From positions 2,315,501-2,379,500 of the forward strand of contig NZ_CP117437.1 in assembly GCF_030687535.1 (NCBI RefSeq): a DNA stretch of 64,000 bases, in the 5' to 3' direction. A model generated the notes under the pieces. That model had not been told where the DNA came from. It saw only the letters and a program-made list of their open reading frames with translations, and did not search any database. The stretch comes from Pseudomonas sp. FP2335 (GTDB lineage Bacteria > Pseudomonadota > Gammaproteobacteria > Pseudomonadales > Pseudomonadaceae). Every line of letters begins with the position of its first letter. The stretch's first letter is position 1. Both the position numbers and the translations under genes were made by a program. This document shows positions 10,801 through 17,089 of this stretch, one piece after another.

Positions 10801-13800
10801 GACAGCCGTATCCTGCAAGCCCATCCACGGGGCGGCGACCTGCACCTGGCTGACAGTCACTACGGCATGTTCGCCAAGGATGTACCGCTCAAGGGGGCCC
10901 AGACCTGGACCGCTTACGCGGTCATCGACCTTGCGCTCAACGGGATCACCGTGGTCGAAGGCGACCCGATTGACCAGGCCATCGTTGATATGGTCGGGAT
11001 GGGTACGATCGAGAATTTCTGTGCCAACTACGGCGCCTATTGCGTGGTCAAGGTCAACCAGCTCTGGACCGAGTCCGCCGCGCAGGAACTGGCGGCGATG
11101 GGTATCCATGTGTCCAAGGGCGACGTGATTCAGCAAAGCCTGCTGGACCAACTCAACGTCGGCACCATCGAACAGTTCTGTGCCAACTCACCCACGTATT
11201 GCTACCTGCCCAGCAGCAAGGTTGCCGCGCCATCCAGTACCCGCTTCAGCGTGCTGCGTACCGGCACGGGCGACCTGGAGCTGTTGACTGCTGGCGACCT
11301 GAGCATGGACTCACTTTATGGGGTCTATACCGCAGGCACGTCCTCCGTCGCGACCCAGGCGGGCGATCCCTACAATCAAGCGCGGACCCTGGGCCGCACT
11401 AACACCGTCCTGGCCGATCCTGCCAGCGCCTACGAAAAGTTTGTCAATGGTTCTGCCGACAGCCTGTACCGCGCCTGGTATCCCGATGCCGGCGGCAACC
11501 TCACGCTGAACGTCGGCGGGAACCTGACGGGCAATATCACCGGTATCTCCGAGGGCATCGCCGGGCGGCCTGATCCCAAGGACCGTGGCTACGATTCCGC
11601 CAGCGTCGGCAACTGGTTGTGGCGTCAAGGCAGCGCCGATGTGGCCACCGGCGGGCAGGCCCAACCCACGGCCTGGTGGATCAACTTCGGCACCTATGCC
11701 AGCACCCCTTCGGTCGATCAGATGCTCGGCTTCACCGGCTTTGGCACCCTTGGCGGCGGTGACCTGGATGTCAACGTGCGCGGTAACGCCGGGTTGCTGG
11801 ACAGCCGGACCAACAGCGCGCTCGATCCCGGTTTGAACCCGCGTACCCAAGGCCTGGTATTGGCGGTGGGCAGCACCGGCCGGATGGCCAACGACGGCAG
11901 CCTGGTGCTGAACGGCGGGGGCGACTTGCGGTTGCGTGTCGGCGGTACGCTCAACCCGGTTGGTGTGCAGACGACGGATTTGCGCAACGGGGTACTGGTC
12001 AACGTGCGTGGCAATGCACAGGTGCAAAGCGGCGCGGTGGGCGGTATCAATCTGACTTACGGCAGCACGACCACCCAGCACAGCCCTGGCGAAACGCGCG
12101 CATACGATCCGTTAAAGGCCACCCGTGGCTTGCCGTTGGGCGCAATTACCCTGGTGCCGGGTGACGCCACGTTCAACCTGGCGGCGGCGGGCGATCTGGT
12201 GGTGCAGAATGTGCTCGACCCGGGCCGGGGCTCGGTGGCGAACAAGTCCGCGTTTACACGGGGAGCCGAGCGGGGTGTAGGGGACAGCTGGTTCACGTTA
12301 TGGACGGATCACACCGCGATTGATCTTTTTTCGGCTGGCGGCAATGTGACGCCGAATGTCAGCGGCACTCCTTCTGATCTGGCAATCGTGTATCCCTCGA
12401 TCCTTCGAGCAACCGCCGCCGGTGGCAGTCTCTACTATGGACGAGCGGTGCGAGAATCCTCGATTGATACTGGCTACATCGCTAATCTTCTGCTCGCCCC
12501 AGGCGCCAATGGCGAGTTGCAGTTCCTGGCCAGCGATTCGATTTACGCGGGCGGCATGTTCGTCACGCCGTCTGCGGCCGACCCCGGCATCATGGCCACC
12601 CCTTGGCGGCCGGCATTCGTCGGCACGATCAACGGCCAGACAGACGCCGATAGCCACAATATCTCCGACAGCAGCGGCCTGGTGTCGGGGGGTAGCTTTG
12701 TCAGTACTATCCCGCGTCCCTTGTTCACCTTTGGTGCCCCGACGGCCTCTGCGGCGGGGTATGTGCCGAGTGCTCCGGCGCGCTTCTACGCGTTGAGCGG
12801 TGACCTGATAGGCGTCAGCAGCGGCAGGGTGATTACCTTCTCCACCACAGCTGGAACGCGCAACGCGGGGCAGGTCTGGTACGAGGGCAACGGCGCGGTG
12901 CGGATGATGGCCGGGCGCGACATCGTCAGCAGCGGCAGCGCGTTCAACAACACCGTGGGACCGGACTCGGAGCTGCAAACCGGCAACCTGTTCATCCACA
13001 ACAACCCCAACGATATTTCCATCGTCTCCGCCGGCCGCGACATTCTCTACAGCAACTTCCAGGTCGCCGGTCCTGGTCTGCTGGAGGTGACGGCGGGCGG
13101 CAATATCCTGATGTCCGGGCGAGCGGCGGCCAACGGCGGCGAGGTCAGCGTGACCAGCCTGGGGGCGGTGGTGGCGGGCGACAACCGCCCTGGCGCAAGC
13201 ATCGTGATGCAAGCCGGTGTCGGCCCCAAGGGCCCGGATTACCTGCGTTTCGTCGAGCCCTACATGAACCCCGTCAACCTGGCGCAAGCCGGCGAGTCGA
13301 TCCAGGGCGCCAAGGTGGCCAAGACCTACGAAAACGAGTTGGTCACCTGGCTCGCCGAGCGCTTCGGTTTTGTCGGCGATAGCACGCAGGCGTTGGCCTA
13401 TTACAAGGCGCTGCCTGCGGAGCAACAACGGGTGTTCGCCCGTGACGTGTACTTCGCCGAACTCAAGGCCGCCGGCCGCGAGTACAACACCGATGGCAGC
13501 GTGCGCCAGGGCAGCTACCTGCGTGGGCGTGCCGCCATCGCCGCGCTGTTCCCGGACAAGGACGTGGCCGGCAACCCGATCACCTACAAGGGCGACATCA
13601 CCCTGTTCGGCAGTTCGGGCGTGCACACCAACTTCGGTGGCGCGATCCAGATGCTCACCCCGGGCGGCAGCCAGACCTTCGGTATCGAAGGCGAGGCGCC
13701 ACCGTCCACGGCGGGGGTGATCACCCAGGGTGCTGGCGATATCCAGCTGTATTCCATGGGCAGCATCCTGCTCGGCCAGAGCCGCATCATGACCACTTTT

Positions 13801-14433
13801 GGTGGCTCGATCATGGGCTGGACCGCCGAAGGCGACATCAACGCCGGGCGCGGTTCCAAGACCACCGTGGTGTACACGCCGCCCAAGCGTGTCTATGACA
13901 ACTGGGGTAACGTCAGCCTGTCGCCGTCCGTGCCGAGTACCGGCGCGGGGATCGCCACGCTCAACCCGATCCCGGAAATACCGGCGGGGGACATCGACCT
14001 GATCGCACCGCTGGGCACCATCGATGCGGGCGAGGCGGGCATTCGGGTGTCGGGCAACGTCAACATCGCCGCGTTGCGCGTGGTGAACGCGGCGAACATC
14101 CAGACCCAGGGCAAGTCGTCCGGGGTGCCGGTGGCGGCGGCGGTCAACACCGGCGCCATGAGTTCGGCCAGCGCGGCCGGAGCGGCGGCGTCCCAGGCGG
14201 CGCAAGAGGCGGCGCGCAGCCAGCAGGCGGCGGCCAAGCAAGGGCGGCCGTCCATCGTCACCGTGGAGGTGCTGAGCTTTGGCACCGAGCCGGTAGAACG
14301 CGGCCCCGAAGACGCGCCGAAAACCAGCGGCTACAACCCCAACAGCCCCGTGCAGGTGCTGGGCGCCGGCCCCCTGAGCGACCAGGCACGGGCGCGCTTG
14401 ACGGATGAGGAGCGCAAGCAGATCAGTTTGTAG
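1864..14433 (+). CDS. pdtA: PdtA-like two-partner-secretion exoprotein (TpsA, filamentous haemagglutinin family)
   Basis: Giant surface or secreted beta-helical exoprotein of 4189 residues, very close in size to P. aeruginosa PdtA (PA0690) and in the same gene order. ATG 1864 is preceded by gaagga. A long signal peptide (about residues 1-38, rich in Leu/Ala, ending AQAASA) is followed by an Ala/Gln-rich stretch. The TPS/haemagglutination domain (about residues 110-270) includes NWETFNVG, NRVND and NRNGVVFSGTSQVNVRNL. Most of the rest is Gly/Asn/Asp-rich beta-helix-type sequence. The C-terminus is Ala/Gln-rich, then polar, with no transmembrane anchor. Three Cys pairs are visible: one near residue 2027 (CSTSPC) and two CAN-x3-YC motifs near 3053 and 3106. 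The expected transporter is PdtB at 15482. Regulation is probably PhoB plus VreI. A terminator follows, so downstream genes use their own promoter. Confidence 0.93.
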   Translation: MVRCKPTVHRKAQPVLLLKPLAQAIALLMVAGNAQAASAFSSGWFADKGASQAATAARTSGQVSGIPTLNQQARANQQLARSISTLNTSVAAIAAQQAAQAAGRQAALGQVSTIPDGLGKGGLQVDNSLTQGWTNAKGPTQTQAGGKTTVNIEQTADKAILNWETFNVGRNTTVDFQQQSNWALLNRVNDPNARPSEIQGQINGAGTVMIMNRNGVVFSGTSQVNVRNLVAAAANITDEQFTQRGIYVDANGTQPTFTDAAGKVEVQRGAVIQTHNAATSTDAGGYALLLGSEVDNAGTIITAKGQTTLAAGDSFYIRKGVGTAGNERSTTRGNEVAAGLNAGSTAGKVSNNGLIMASTGDITLTGHQVAQNGVALASTSVDTRGTIHLLNAATDTTGSVTLGEGSTTAILLDASASTALNSQQANGLSKFDGLAANLINGQFNHLSAVADRSDQSRVEIVSGGTVDFQNGSITLATGGQVAVSAGQRSLVRDGAKIDVSGAVGVKVAMEANNIKINVQGNEQRDAVVNRDGGQLINNDVWVDLRELVFVPAGTNGYTTDRWYTAGGLLEVGGYLGTQGHSVGEWMAQGGTVTFTGKDVVTQQGAQINLSGGTVDVQAGKIRLTWLKGPDGRLYELSKAPGDILYSGVYKGFEDTSARWGQTDYYYNPLIAQQSRQESGYTVGRDAGKLVIGTSGAVLEGQILSDVFQGDRQTRAPALNLDGYQQSQKALAQRAQLIIGQYTPIYDKTTGTLRYGLTPMAEQVLIEQSAQKIAAGMDLSTALPAERQGAVVLDADQLNGFQLGAIKLGAKQGIAVNGALNVADGGDITLYAPRVEVNANLTAHGGSLNLGNVLNQVNLNGNNAVADVILAGSGQIDVAEGVKLDASGRWNNLLLDPAGGGNGVAYVNGGKVSLRSSGDVSLGAGSLVEVSSGATLGVDRSVNAGKGGSATLSALGALSLQGEVRGYGVSGGGTLALQSQKVLIGESADPLATGTLQLAGDFFNKGFSAYDITGNEGLLVADGTQVDVTVPVLHLGDQASTAPSGSDPASAMARWLPELYQPDAVKGVLTPRRGASLNLTAGNPYITADKLATTALTVGQGAVINVDPRQAINLRSVGQLTLNGTLNAWGGNVSLGGLAVTPQVLLQANAEGHGRSIWLGEQAVVDVSARAVSAVDNQGRRYGVVDAGGKIRIGGDLDLTTGVASASDLFVVVRDGARLEASGTQATLNVAGQGTVQVASNGGTISLASNNGLYLDGSFVARAGGVGAAGGSLVVALQSPNYLKQYASNRVLNGRELIISQTHQPLNLADTAEAAADSLVYGHARLGADQISAGGFDNLALMSNGLMSFDGDVNIAMGQSLRLFSAAYNLSEGAAAGSRINLSAPYLLLAGLTTQTLDPNVRPTINLGKPSQLATAAQFNAGGDLIDVRDNVVFGMKGSLYQADASLITVERRGFDQVNLTSQGDLRFLAGSVENAIVAGINTQLLTQGDMTLRAAQLYPATEVGARIVAGYLGDSSTVALGLDFDPLRTLTIGRVGSTDAPLPYSVFGHLQLGAANIIQGGVVRAPLGLIDIGSTGSERVQLLPGSLTSASGKGLVMPFGGTVDGQVYRYNGKQVVFVGQGGLSASGQDLGIGVILGGKTVAVLPDATVDLSGGGELLGAGFVSGRGGSTDARYNPLVQVGANGGFSLPGLSTNPIYAIVPGVQPVAAPVAGEAGAVTPLVGQQVTIGAGIPGLPAGTYTLMPSTYALLPGAYRVEMNGLAGLGGDGATQLMRNGSWSTAGRLSIANTGISDNVASQLILTSADTLRRYSQYNETSYAQFARADAAKIGVPRPMLEVDAKTLKLALRTGGGADAFSFQGIGRFGAAQEGYGGTVTVVDTTRGGIEVVGADRAATQGFAGITLRADSLNALGASRLVVGGMTSVTYGQSGNFITLVDGVNGARSNIVLREGATLAAPEVFLVSQTGSIVVEQGASINTIGRGNAGYDARDGFIYKVTNMLAVSNGLLNVIAAPGIGGEVSGGISIGTCSTSPCSGQTGLYSEGSIVALTDASFALGDQVRYGTRHLNLGVSAINLGSAAALAAAEAANQRPAGLTLSQALLDRLLQGDTQFGAPALETLQLSARDSFNFYGSTSLDTYDPLTGKSRLSNLMISTPAIYGAGGANDVASIHTANLIWQGATNPAGAVVSGGAGTGSGRLDINADRIEFGYGSFAQPSTTLNFDRLALGFANVNLNASERITANHKGSLSVYQQQGAYDAVKGFTYTGGNLNILTPLMTGAAGSVNRITAGGAIDVAASAGARGKAEGQGAELSLNGDSIRLAGAVVLPSGKVSLAARGDVQLTDAALIDVAGRAITFNDVTKYGWGGDVTLDSRTGNIHQAAGSTIDLSAQYNQAGTLRAVALDAAGGIVDLQGTLLGSSSGYYDAGGTLMPYLAGSVQIQAQRLGSSGVLDQQFADLNSRLNIGQVFGARSFQLKQGNLTIGNGLKAGNISVSVDNGSLRVTGLVDASGERVGSINLAGKHGLSLDGSAVLDAHGSKLRVDSYGKIIDSPNRAMVVLGSGDGRLTLADGVRIDLRHGTAGSTHNDGLARGSLELNAPRLINADGSSNDIDIDARGRLAIQGARSITLNGMATYDDAPVINDPTASGRPYQQIDQAYLDGKHALSTAFINAALLNSDLLNNKLAGLNNSTYADTFHLRPGVQIVSSTPDGDLVVQGDLDLSGYRYASLNPHTRQTSVYGSGEAGSLTLRAGGDLSVYGSINDGFAPPPETVDDKGWVLLPGKDFSGGDIVVPGNGVTLADGTAFPAGSTLNYDLPIKGLTVAAGTRLPTTAVLDQALVLPAGTVLAAAVRDASGNVVYAAGTLLGEATTLQPGTQLDAGTLLSQGTALRNMLWPKGVPLPQVHQGTLSTSVVLLDGSRALPRGALIPAGTNIKLPDGVESVQLRPEVAGRQGKLWAIAPMLAEGSQSWSLRLVAGADTDAADSRILQAHPRGGDLHLADSHYGMFAKDVPLKGAQTWTAYAVIDLALNGITVVEGDPIDQAIVDMVGMGTIENFCANYGAYCVVKVNQLWTESAAQELAAMGIHVSKGDVIQQSLLDQLNVGTIEQFCANSPTYCYLPSSKVAAPSSTRFSVLRTGTGDLELLTAGDLSMDSLYGVYTAGTSSVATQAGDPYNQARTLGRTNTVLADPASAYEKFVNGSADSLYRAWYPDAGGNLTLNVGGNLTGNITGISEGIAGRPDPKDRGYDSASVGNWLWRQGSADVATGGQAQPTAWWINFGTYASTPSVDQMLGFTGFGTLGGGDLDVNVRGNAGLLDSRTNSALDPGLNPRTQGLVLAVGSTGRMANDGSLVLNGGGDLRLRVGGTLNPVGVQTTDLRNGVLVNVRGNAQVQSGAVGGINLTYGSTTTQHSPGETRAYDPLKATRGLPLGAITLVPGDATFNLAAAGDLVVQNVLDPGRGSVANKSAFTRGAERGVGDSWFTLWTDHTAIDLFSAGGNVTPNVSGTPSDLAIVYPSILRATAAGGSLYYGRAVRESSIDTGYIANLLLAPGANGELQFLASDSIYAGGMFVTPSAADPGIMATPWRPAFVGTINGQTDADSHNISDSSGLVSGGSFVSTIPRPLFTFGAPTASAAGYVPSAPARFYALSGDLIGVSSGRVITFSTTAGTRNAGQVWYEGNGAVRMMAGRDIVSSGSAFNNTVGPDSELQTGNLFIHNNPNDISIVSAGRDILYSNFQVAGPGLLEVTAGGNILMSGRAAANGGEVSVTSLGAVVAGDNRPGASIVMQAGVGPKGPDYLRFVEPYMNPVNLAQAGESIQGAKVAKTYENELVTWLAERFGFVGDSTQALAYYKALPAEQQRVFARDVYFAELKAAGREYNTDGSVRQGSYLRGRAAIAALFPDKDVAGNPITYKGDITLFGSSGVHTNFGGAIQMLTPGGSQTFGIEGEAPPSTAGVITQGAGDIQLYSMGSILLGQSRIMTTFGGSIMGWTAEGDINAGRGSKTTVVYTPPKRVYDNWGNVSLSPSVPSTGAGIATLNPIPEIPAGDIDLIAPLGTIDAGEAGIRVSGNVNIAALRVVNAANIQTQGKSSGVPVAAAVNTGAMSSASAAGAAASQAAQEAARSQQAAAKQGRPSIVTVEVLSFGTEPVERGPEDAPKTSGYNPNSPVQVLGAGPLSDQARARLTDEERKQISL

Positions 14434-14463
14434 ACTTTTTGAAGGACCTCTCGATGTACCTTT

Positions 14464-14492
14464 GGGGCGATCACTGATCGCCCCGTTTTTTT
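14464..14492 (+). terminator. Rho-independent terminator after pdtA
   Basis: Stem ggggcgat / atcgcccc with a 5-nt loop followed by G and seven T, 30 nt after the pdtA stop. Confidence 0.9.
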
Positions 14493-14531
14493 GTGGGCGA
14501 TGTGAAGCAAGAGGGTGGGCGCAGATCCAGA

Positions 14532-14637
14532 TGTGGGAGCGGGCTTGTGTGGGAGCGGGCTTGCTCGCGAATGCGGTGGGTCAGTCAGCACATGCATCAA
14601 CTGATACACCGCATTCGCGAGCAAGCCCGCTCCCACA
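14532..14637. repeat. REP inverted pair with a partial duplication
   Basis: Facing REP copies (gtgggagcgggcttg... and ...caagcccgctcccaca). The left arm has its first 16 nt duplicated (tgtgggagcgggcttg twice in tandem), a small slippage scar. It lies between the pdtA terminator and the phdA promoter. Confidence 0.9.
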
Positions 14638-14699
14638 GAACCCATGCACACATGTCCTGCCGTGCCCGGTCCCGGAAATTGCCTGCGAATCAATCCAAA

Positions 14700-14717
14700 A
14701 TGAAGCTTTCATGACAA
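14700..14717. promoter_or_regulatory. Pho-box-like repeat in the phdA-pdtB operon promoter
   Basis: ATGAAGC-TTTC-ATGACAA, a 7-4-7 repeat like that before pdtA. The 34 nt from here match the pdtA promoter block at 27 positions, including the downstream AAGTTC-GT-GC-CCC. It probably drives phdA and the genes after it. Confidence 0.6.
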
Positions 14718-14819
14718 AAGTTCGGTAGCTCCCACCCGCGCCTGTCTGTCCTATGTAACGCGCTGGATACGATCAAAAGTCGTTGTCGAAGCCGTCAGCA
14801 GGACGCCAGGAGTGGGGCA

Positions 14820-15422
14820 ATGGGAACTATGGAACGTTACTCGAAAGTCGGCATGCAGGAGCTCGATCAGCGCCTGTCGAAGATCGTCGAAGCCGCGCGC
14901 AAGAAGCCGGTTTCGGTGTACCGCTATGGCGCGCCGTGGGTGTGGATCGTCTCCCAGGACGATTGGCAGGGCGCCTTGAAGGAAGTGTCCAGCTTTATCC
15001 CGGCAGGGCATTCGCTGGTGTTGCTGCGCCCGCAGATCGATGAGGTGCTCGACAGCCATCGCGACTGGCTCCAGCCCGAGCCGGGCATGCTGATTGCGCC
15101 GCACACCGTGGTGCACATCCTCCTGTTGCAACTGCTGTATTCGGTGCCCAGCGAGCAGCAACTGCACGAGCAGCTCAATTACAACCTGCTGTTCCGTTGG
15201 TTCGTCGGCCTCGACCTGAACCAGAAGGTGTGGGGCATTCACGTCCTGCAACGGGACATCGCCAGCGTGCTGGGCAACCCGCGGGCGGTGCAGTTGATCC
15301 AGACCATCATCGGTGACGTGTTTTGTGGCGCCTTGCTGCACATGCCGGAGTTCTCGCTGAATTTCGCCTTGCTGCACACCTGGCTGGCCCGGCACAGCCA
15401 TCTTTCGACAACCAGCAATTGA
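14820..15422 (+). CDS. phdA: PhdA-like protein: Phd-type N-terminus plus DUF772-like region
   Basis: A 200-residue protein matching PA0691 (PhdA, prevent-host-death) in position. Residues 4-70 resemble a Phd/YefM antitoxin fold (MERYSKVGMQELDQRLSKIV, then PVSVYRYGAPWVWIVS). Residues about 105-150 (EQQLHEQLNYNLLFRWFVGL) resemble the N-terminal DUF772 segment of IS5-family transposases. No DDE catalytic part is present. In P. aeruginosa PhdA is linked through BfmR to control of phage-mediated lysis and DNA release in biofilms. Its job inside a secretion operon is unclear. The start is ATG 14820 or ATG 14829 (MERYSK); caggag lies just upstream. First gene of the operon behind the second Pho box. 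Confidence 0.8.
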   Translation: MGTMERYSKVGMQELDQRLSKIVEAARKKPVSVYRYGAPWVWIVSQDDWQGALKEVSSFIPAGHSLVLLRPQIDEVLDSHRDWLQPEPGMLIAPHTVVHILLLQLLYSVPSEQQLHEQLNYNLLFRWFVGLDLNQKVWGIHVLQRDIASVLGNPRAVQLIQTIIGDVFCGALLHMPEFSLNFALLHTWLARHSHLSTTSN

Positions 15423-15481
15423 GCAGGCCAAACGCCGTGCAAACGGCGACGGTGCAAAAACTTGGAAAGTTAGGGGGCGGT

Positions 15482-17065
15482 GTGGAGCATCTGTTCAAGT
15501 CAACGCTGGCGCTGTGCTGCCTGACGCTGTGGGCCCAGGCCCAGCCTGCGCAGGCCGAGGAGGAGGGCGCAGCACGCCGGGTCGACGTCAATGAGTACTT
15601 CGTGCGCGGCAACACCGTGCTCGATGCGGCGGCGATTGAAGAGGCGGTGTACCCGTTTCTCGGCCCGCAAAAAACCTTGGGCGACATCGAAGGCGCCCGC
15701 GACGCGCTGCAAAAGATCTACCAGGCACGGGGCTACCAGTCGGTGTTTGTCGAGCTGCCGGAGCAGAAGGTCGATGACGGCATCGTCTACCTGCAAGTCA
15801 GCGAAACCAAGATCGGCCGCGTACGCGTGGTCGGTGCCAAGCATTACTCGCCAGTGGAAATCCGCGACGAAGTGTCGGCGCTCAAGGAAGGTGCGGTGCC
15901 GGACTTCGCCACCGTGCAAACCCAGCTCGCCGGGCTGAACCGTGGCGTCGGGCGTCAGGTCACGCCACTGGTACGCGAGGGCCAGCGCCCGGGCACCATG
16001 GATGTGGACTTGCAGGTGGAAGACCAGAATCCCTGGCACGCCAGCATCGGCCTGAACAACGACTACAGCGCCGACACCGAAAAGCTGCGTTCGGTCGCCA
16101 CCCTGAGTTACGACAACCTCTGGCAACTGGGCCACGCGATTTCCCTGACCTACTTCACCGCGCCCCAGGACAGCGCCAACGCCAAGGTCTGGTCGGGCTC
16201 CTACACTGCGCCGCTGGATGATCGCTGGGCGTTGCAGTTCTCCGGCTACCAGTCCGATAGCAATATCGCCACCCTCGGCGGCAGCAACGTGCTGGGCAAG
16301 GGGCATTCCTATGGCGTGTCGGCGATCTACAGCTTTCCGAGCGCTGGCGTCTGGGCCAATTCGTTGTCGGTGGGTATCGACTTCAAAGACTTCGACGAAG
16401 AAATGAAATTCGGCGCCAGCAGCGACCAGGTGCCGCTCAAGTACGCGCCGTTCACCCTCGGCTACAACGGCTATCGCTACACCGAGCAATCCCAGCTCGG
16501 CCTGGGTTTGAACCTGGTGGTGGGCACCCGCGCGTTCTTCGGCTATGGCAGCGATGCCGAAGCGTTCGACCACAAGCGCTACAAAGCCAGCCCCAGTTTC
16601 GCCGTGCTCAAGGGCGACCTGAATTACACCTACACCTTCACTGGCGATTGGCAGTCGGCGTCCAAGGCCGCGTTCCAGCTGGCCTCGGGGCCGCTGGTGT
16701 CGAACGAGCAATATTCGGCCGGCGGCGCCACCTCGGTGCGCGGTTATCTGGCGGCGGAGCGCACTGGGGACGAGGGCTACTTGCTCTCCCAGGAGCTGCG
16801 CACGCCGTCCCTGGCCAAGTACGTCGGCAGCTACGTCAAGGACTGGCGCTTCTACGCGTTTGCCGAAGGCGCACGCCTGCGTCTGCACGACCCGATGCCC
16901 GAGCAAGAAGACGAATACAGCCTGGCCAGCGTCGGCCTCGGCACCCGCGCCAGTTTGAGCAAATGGTTGTCCGGCAGCCTGGATTGGGGCTACCCGCTGC
17001 TCGATGGACCGAACACCCAGAAACAGGACTCGCGACTGCACTTCAGTGTGCAGGCGACTTTCTGA
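15482..17065 (+). CDS. pdtB: PdtB-like TpsB outer-membrane transporter (ShlB/FhaC/HecB family)
   Basis: Outer-membrane Omp85-type pore that exports PdtA. The chosen start is GTG 15482, after aggggg; the open frame to 15323 lies inside phdA and would not begin with a signal peptide. The resulting 527-residue product has a signal peptide (MEHLFKSTLALCCLTLW, cleavage near AQA at about 25). POTRA regions follow, roughly residues 35-190 (VDVNEYFVRGNTVLDAAAIEE, then QKVDDGIVYLQVSETKIGRVRVVG). The C-terminal barrel ends in HFSVQATF with a terminal Phe. SVRGYLAAE, in the barrel, matches the conserved loop-6 RGY motif of the family. It overlaps no neighbour and lies 24 bp before the exbB-like gene. 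Confidence 0.92.
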   Translation: MEHLFKSTLALCCLTLWAQAQPAQAEEEGAARRVDVNEYFVRGNTVLDAAAIEEAVYPFLGPQKTLGDIEGARDALQKIYQARGYQSVFVELPEQKVDDGIVYLQVSETKIGRVRVVGAKHYSPVEIRDEVSALKEGAVPDFATVQTQLAGLNRGVGRQVTPLVREGQRPGTMDVDLQVEDQNPWHASIGLNNDYSADTEKLRSVATLSYDNLWQLGHAISLTYFTAPQDSANAKVWSGSYTAPLDDRWALQFSGYQSDSNIATLGGSNVLGKGHSYGVSAIYSFPSAGVWANSLSVGIDFKDFDEEMKFGASSDQVPLKYAPFTLGYNGYRYTEQSQLGLGLNLVVGTRAFFGYGSDAEAFDHKRYKASPSFAVLKGDLNYTYTFTGDWQSASKAAFQLASGPLVSNEQYSAGGATSVRGYLAAERTGDEGYLLSQELRTPSLAKYVGSYVKDWRFYAFAEGARLRLHDPMPEQEDEYSLASVGLGTRASLSKWLSGSLDWGYPLLDGPNTQKQDSRLHFSVQATF

Positions 17066-17089
17066 CTTTTTCTTCCGGAGACTCCACCC

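Noticed and set aside
2091..14241. Several minus-strand frames of 390-680 codons inside pdtA (for example 3943-5850, 8704-10755, 12298-14241)
   Set aside because: Antisense shadows of the beta-helical exoprotein, rich in Ala, Gly, His and Arg from GC-rich codons, without domains or start signals.
15323..15481. Upstream start for pdtB inside phdA
   Set aside because: The extra residues overlap phdA and would precede a signal peptide that begins at GTG 15482.
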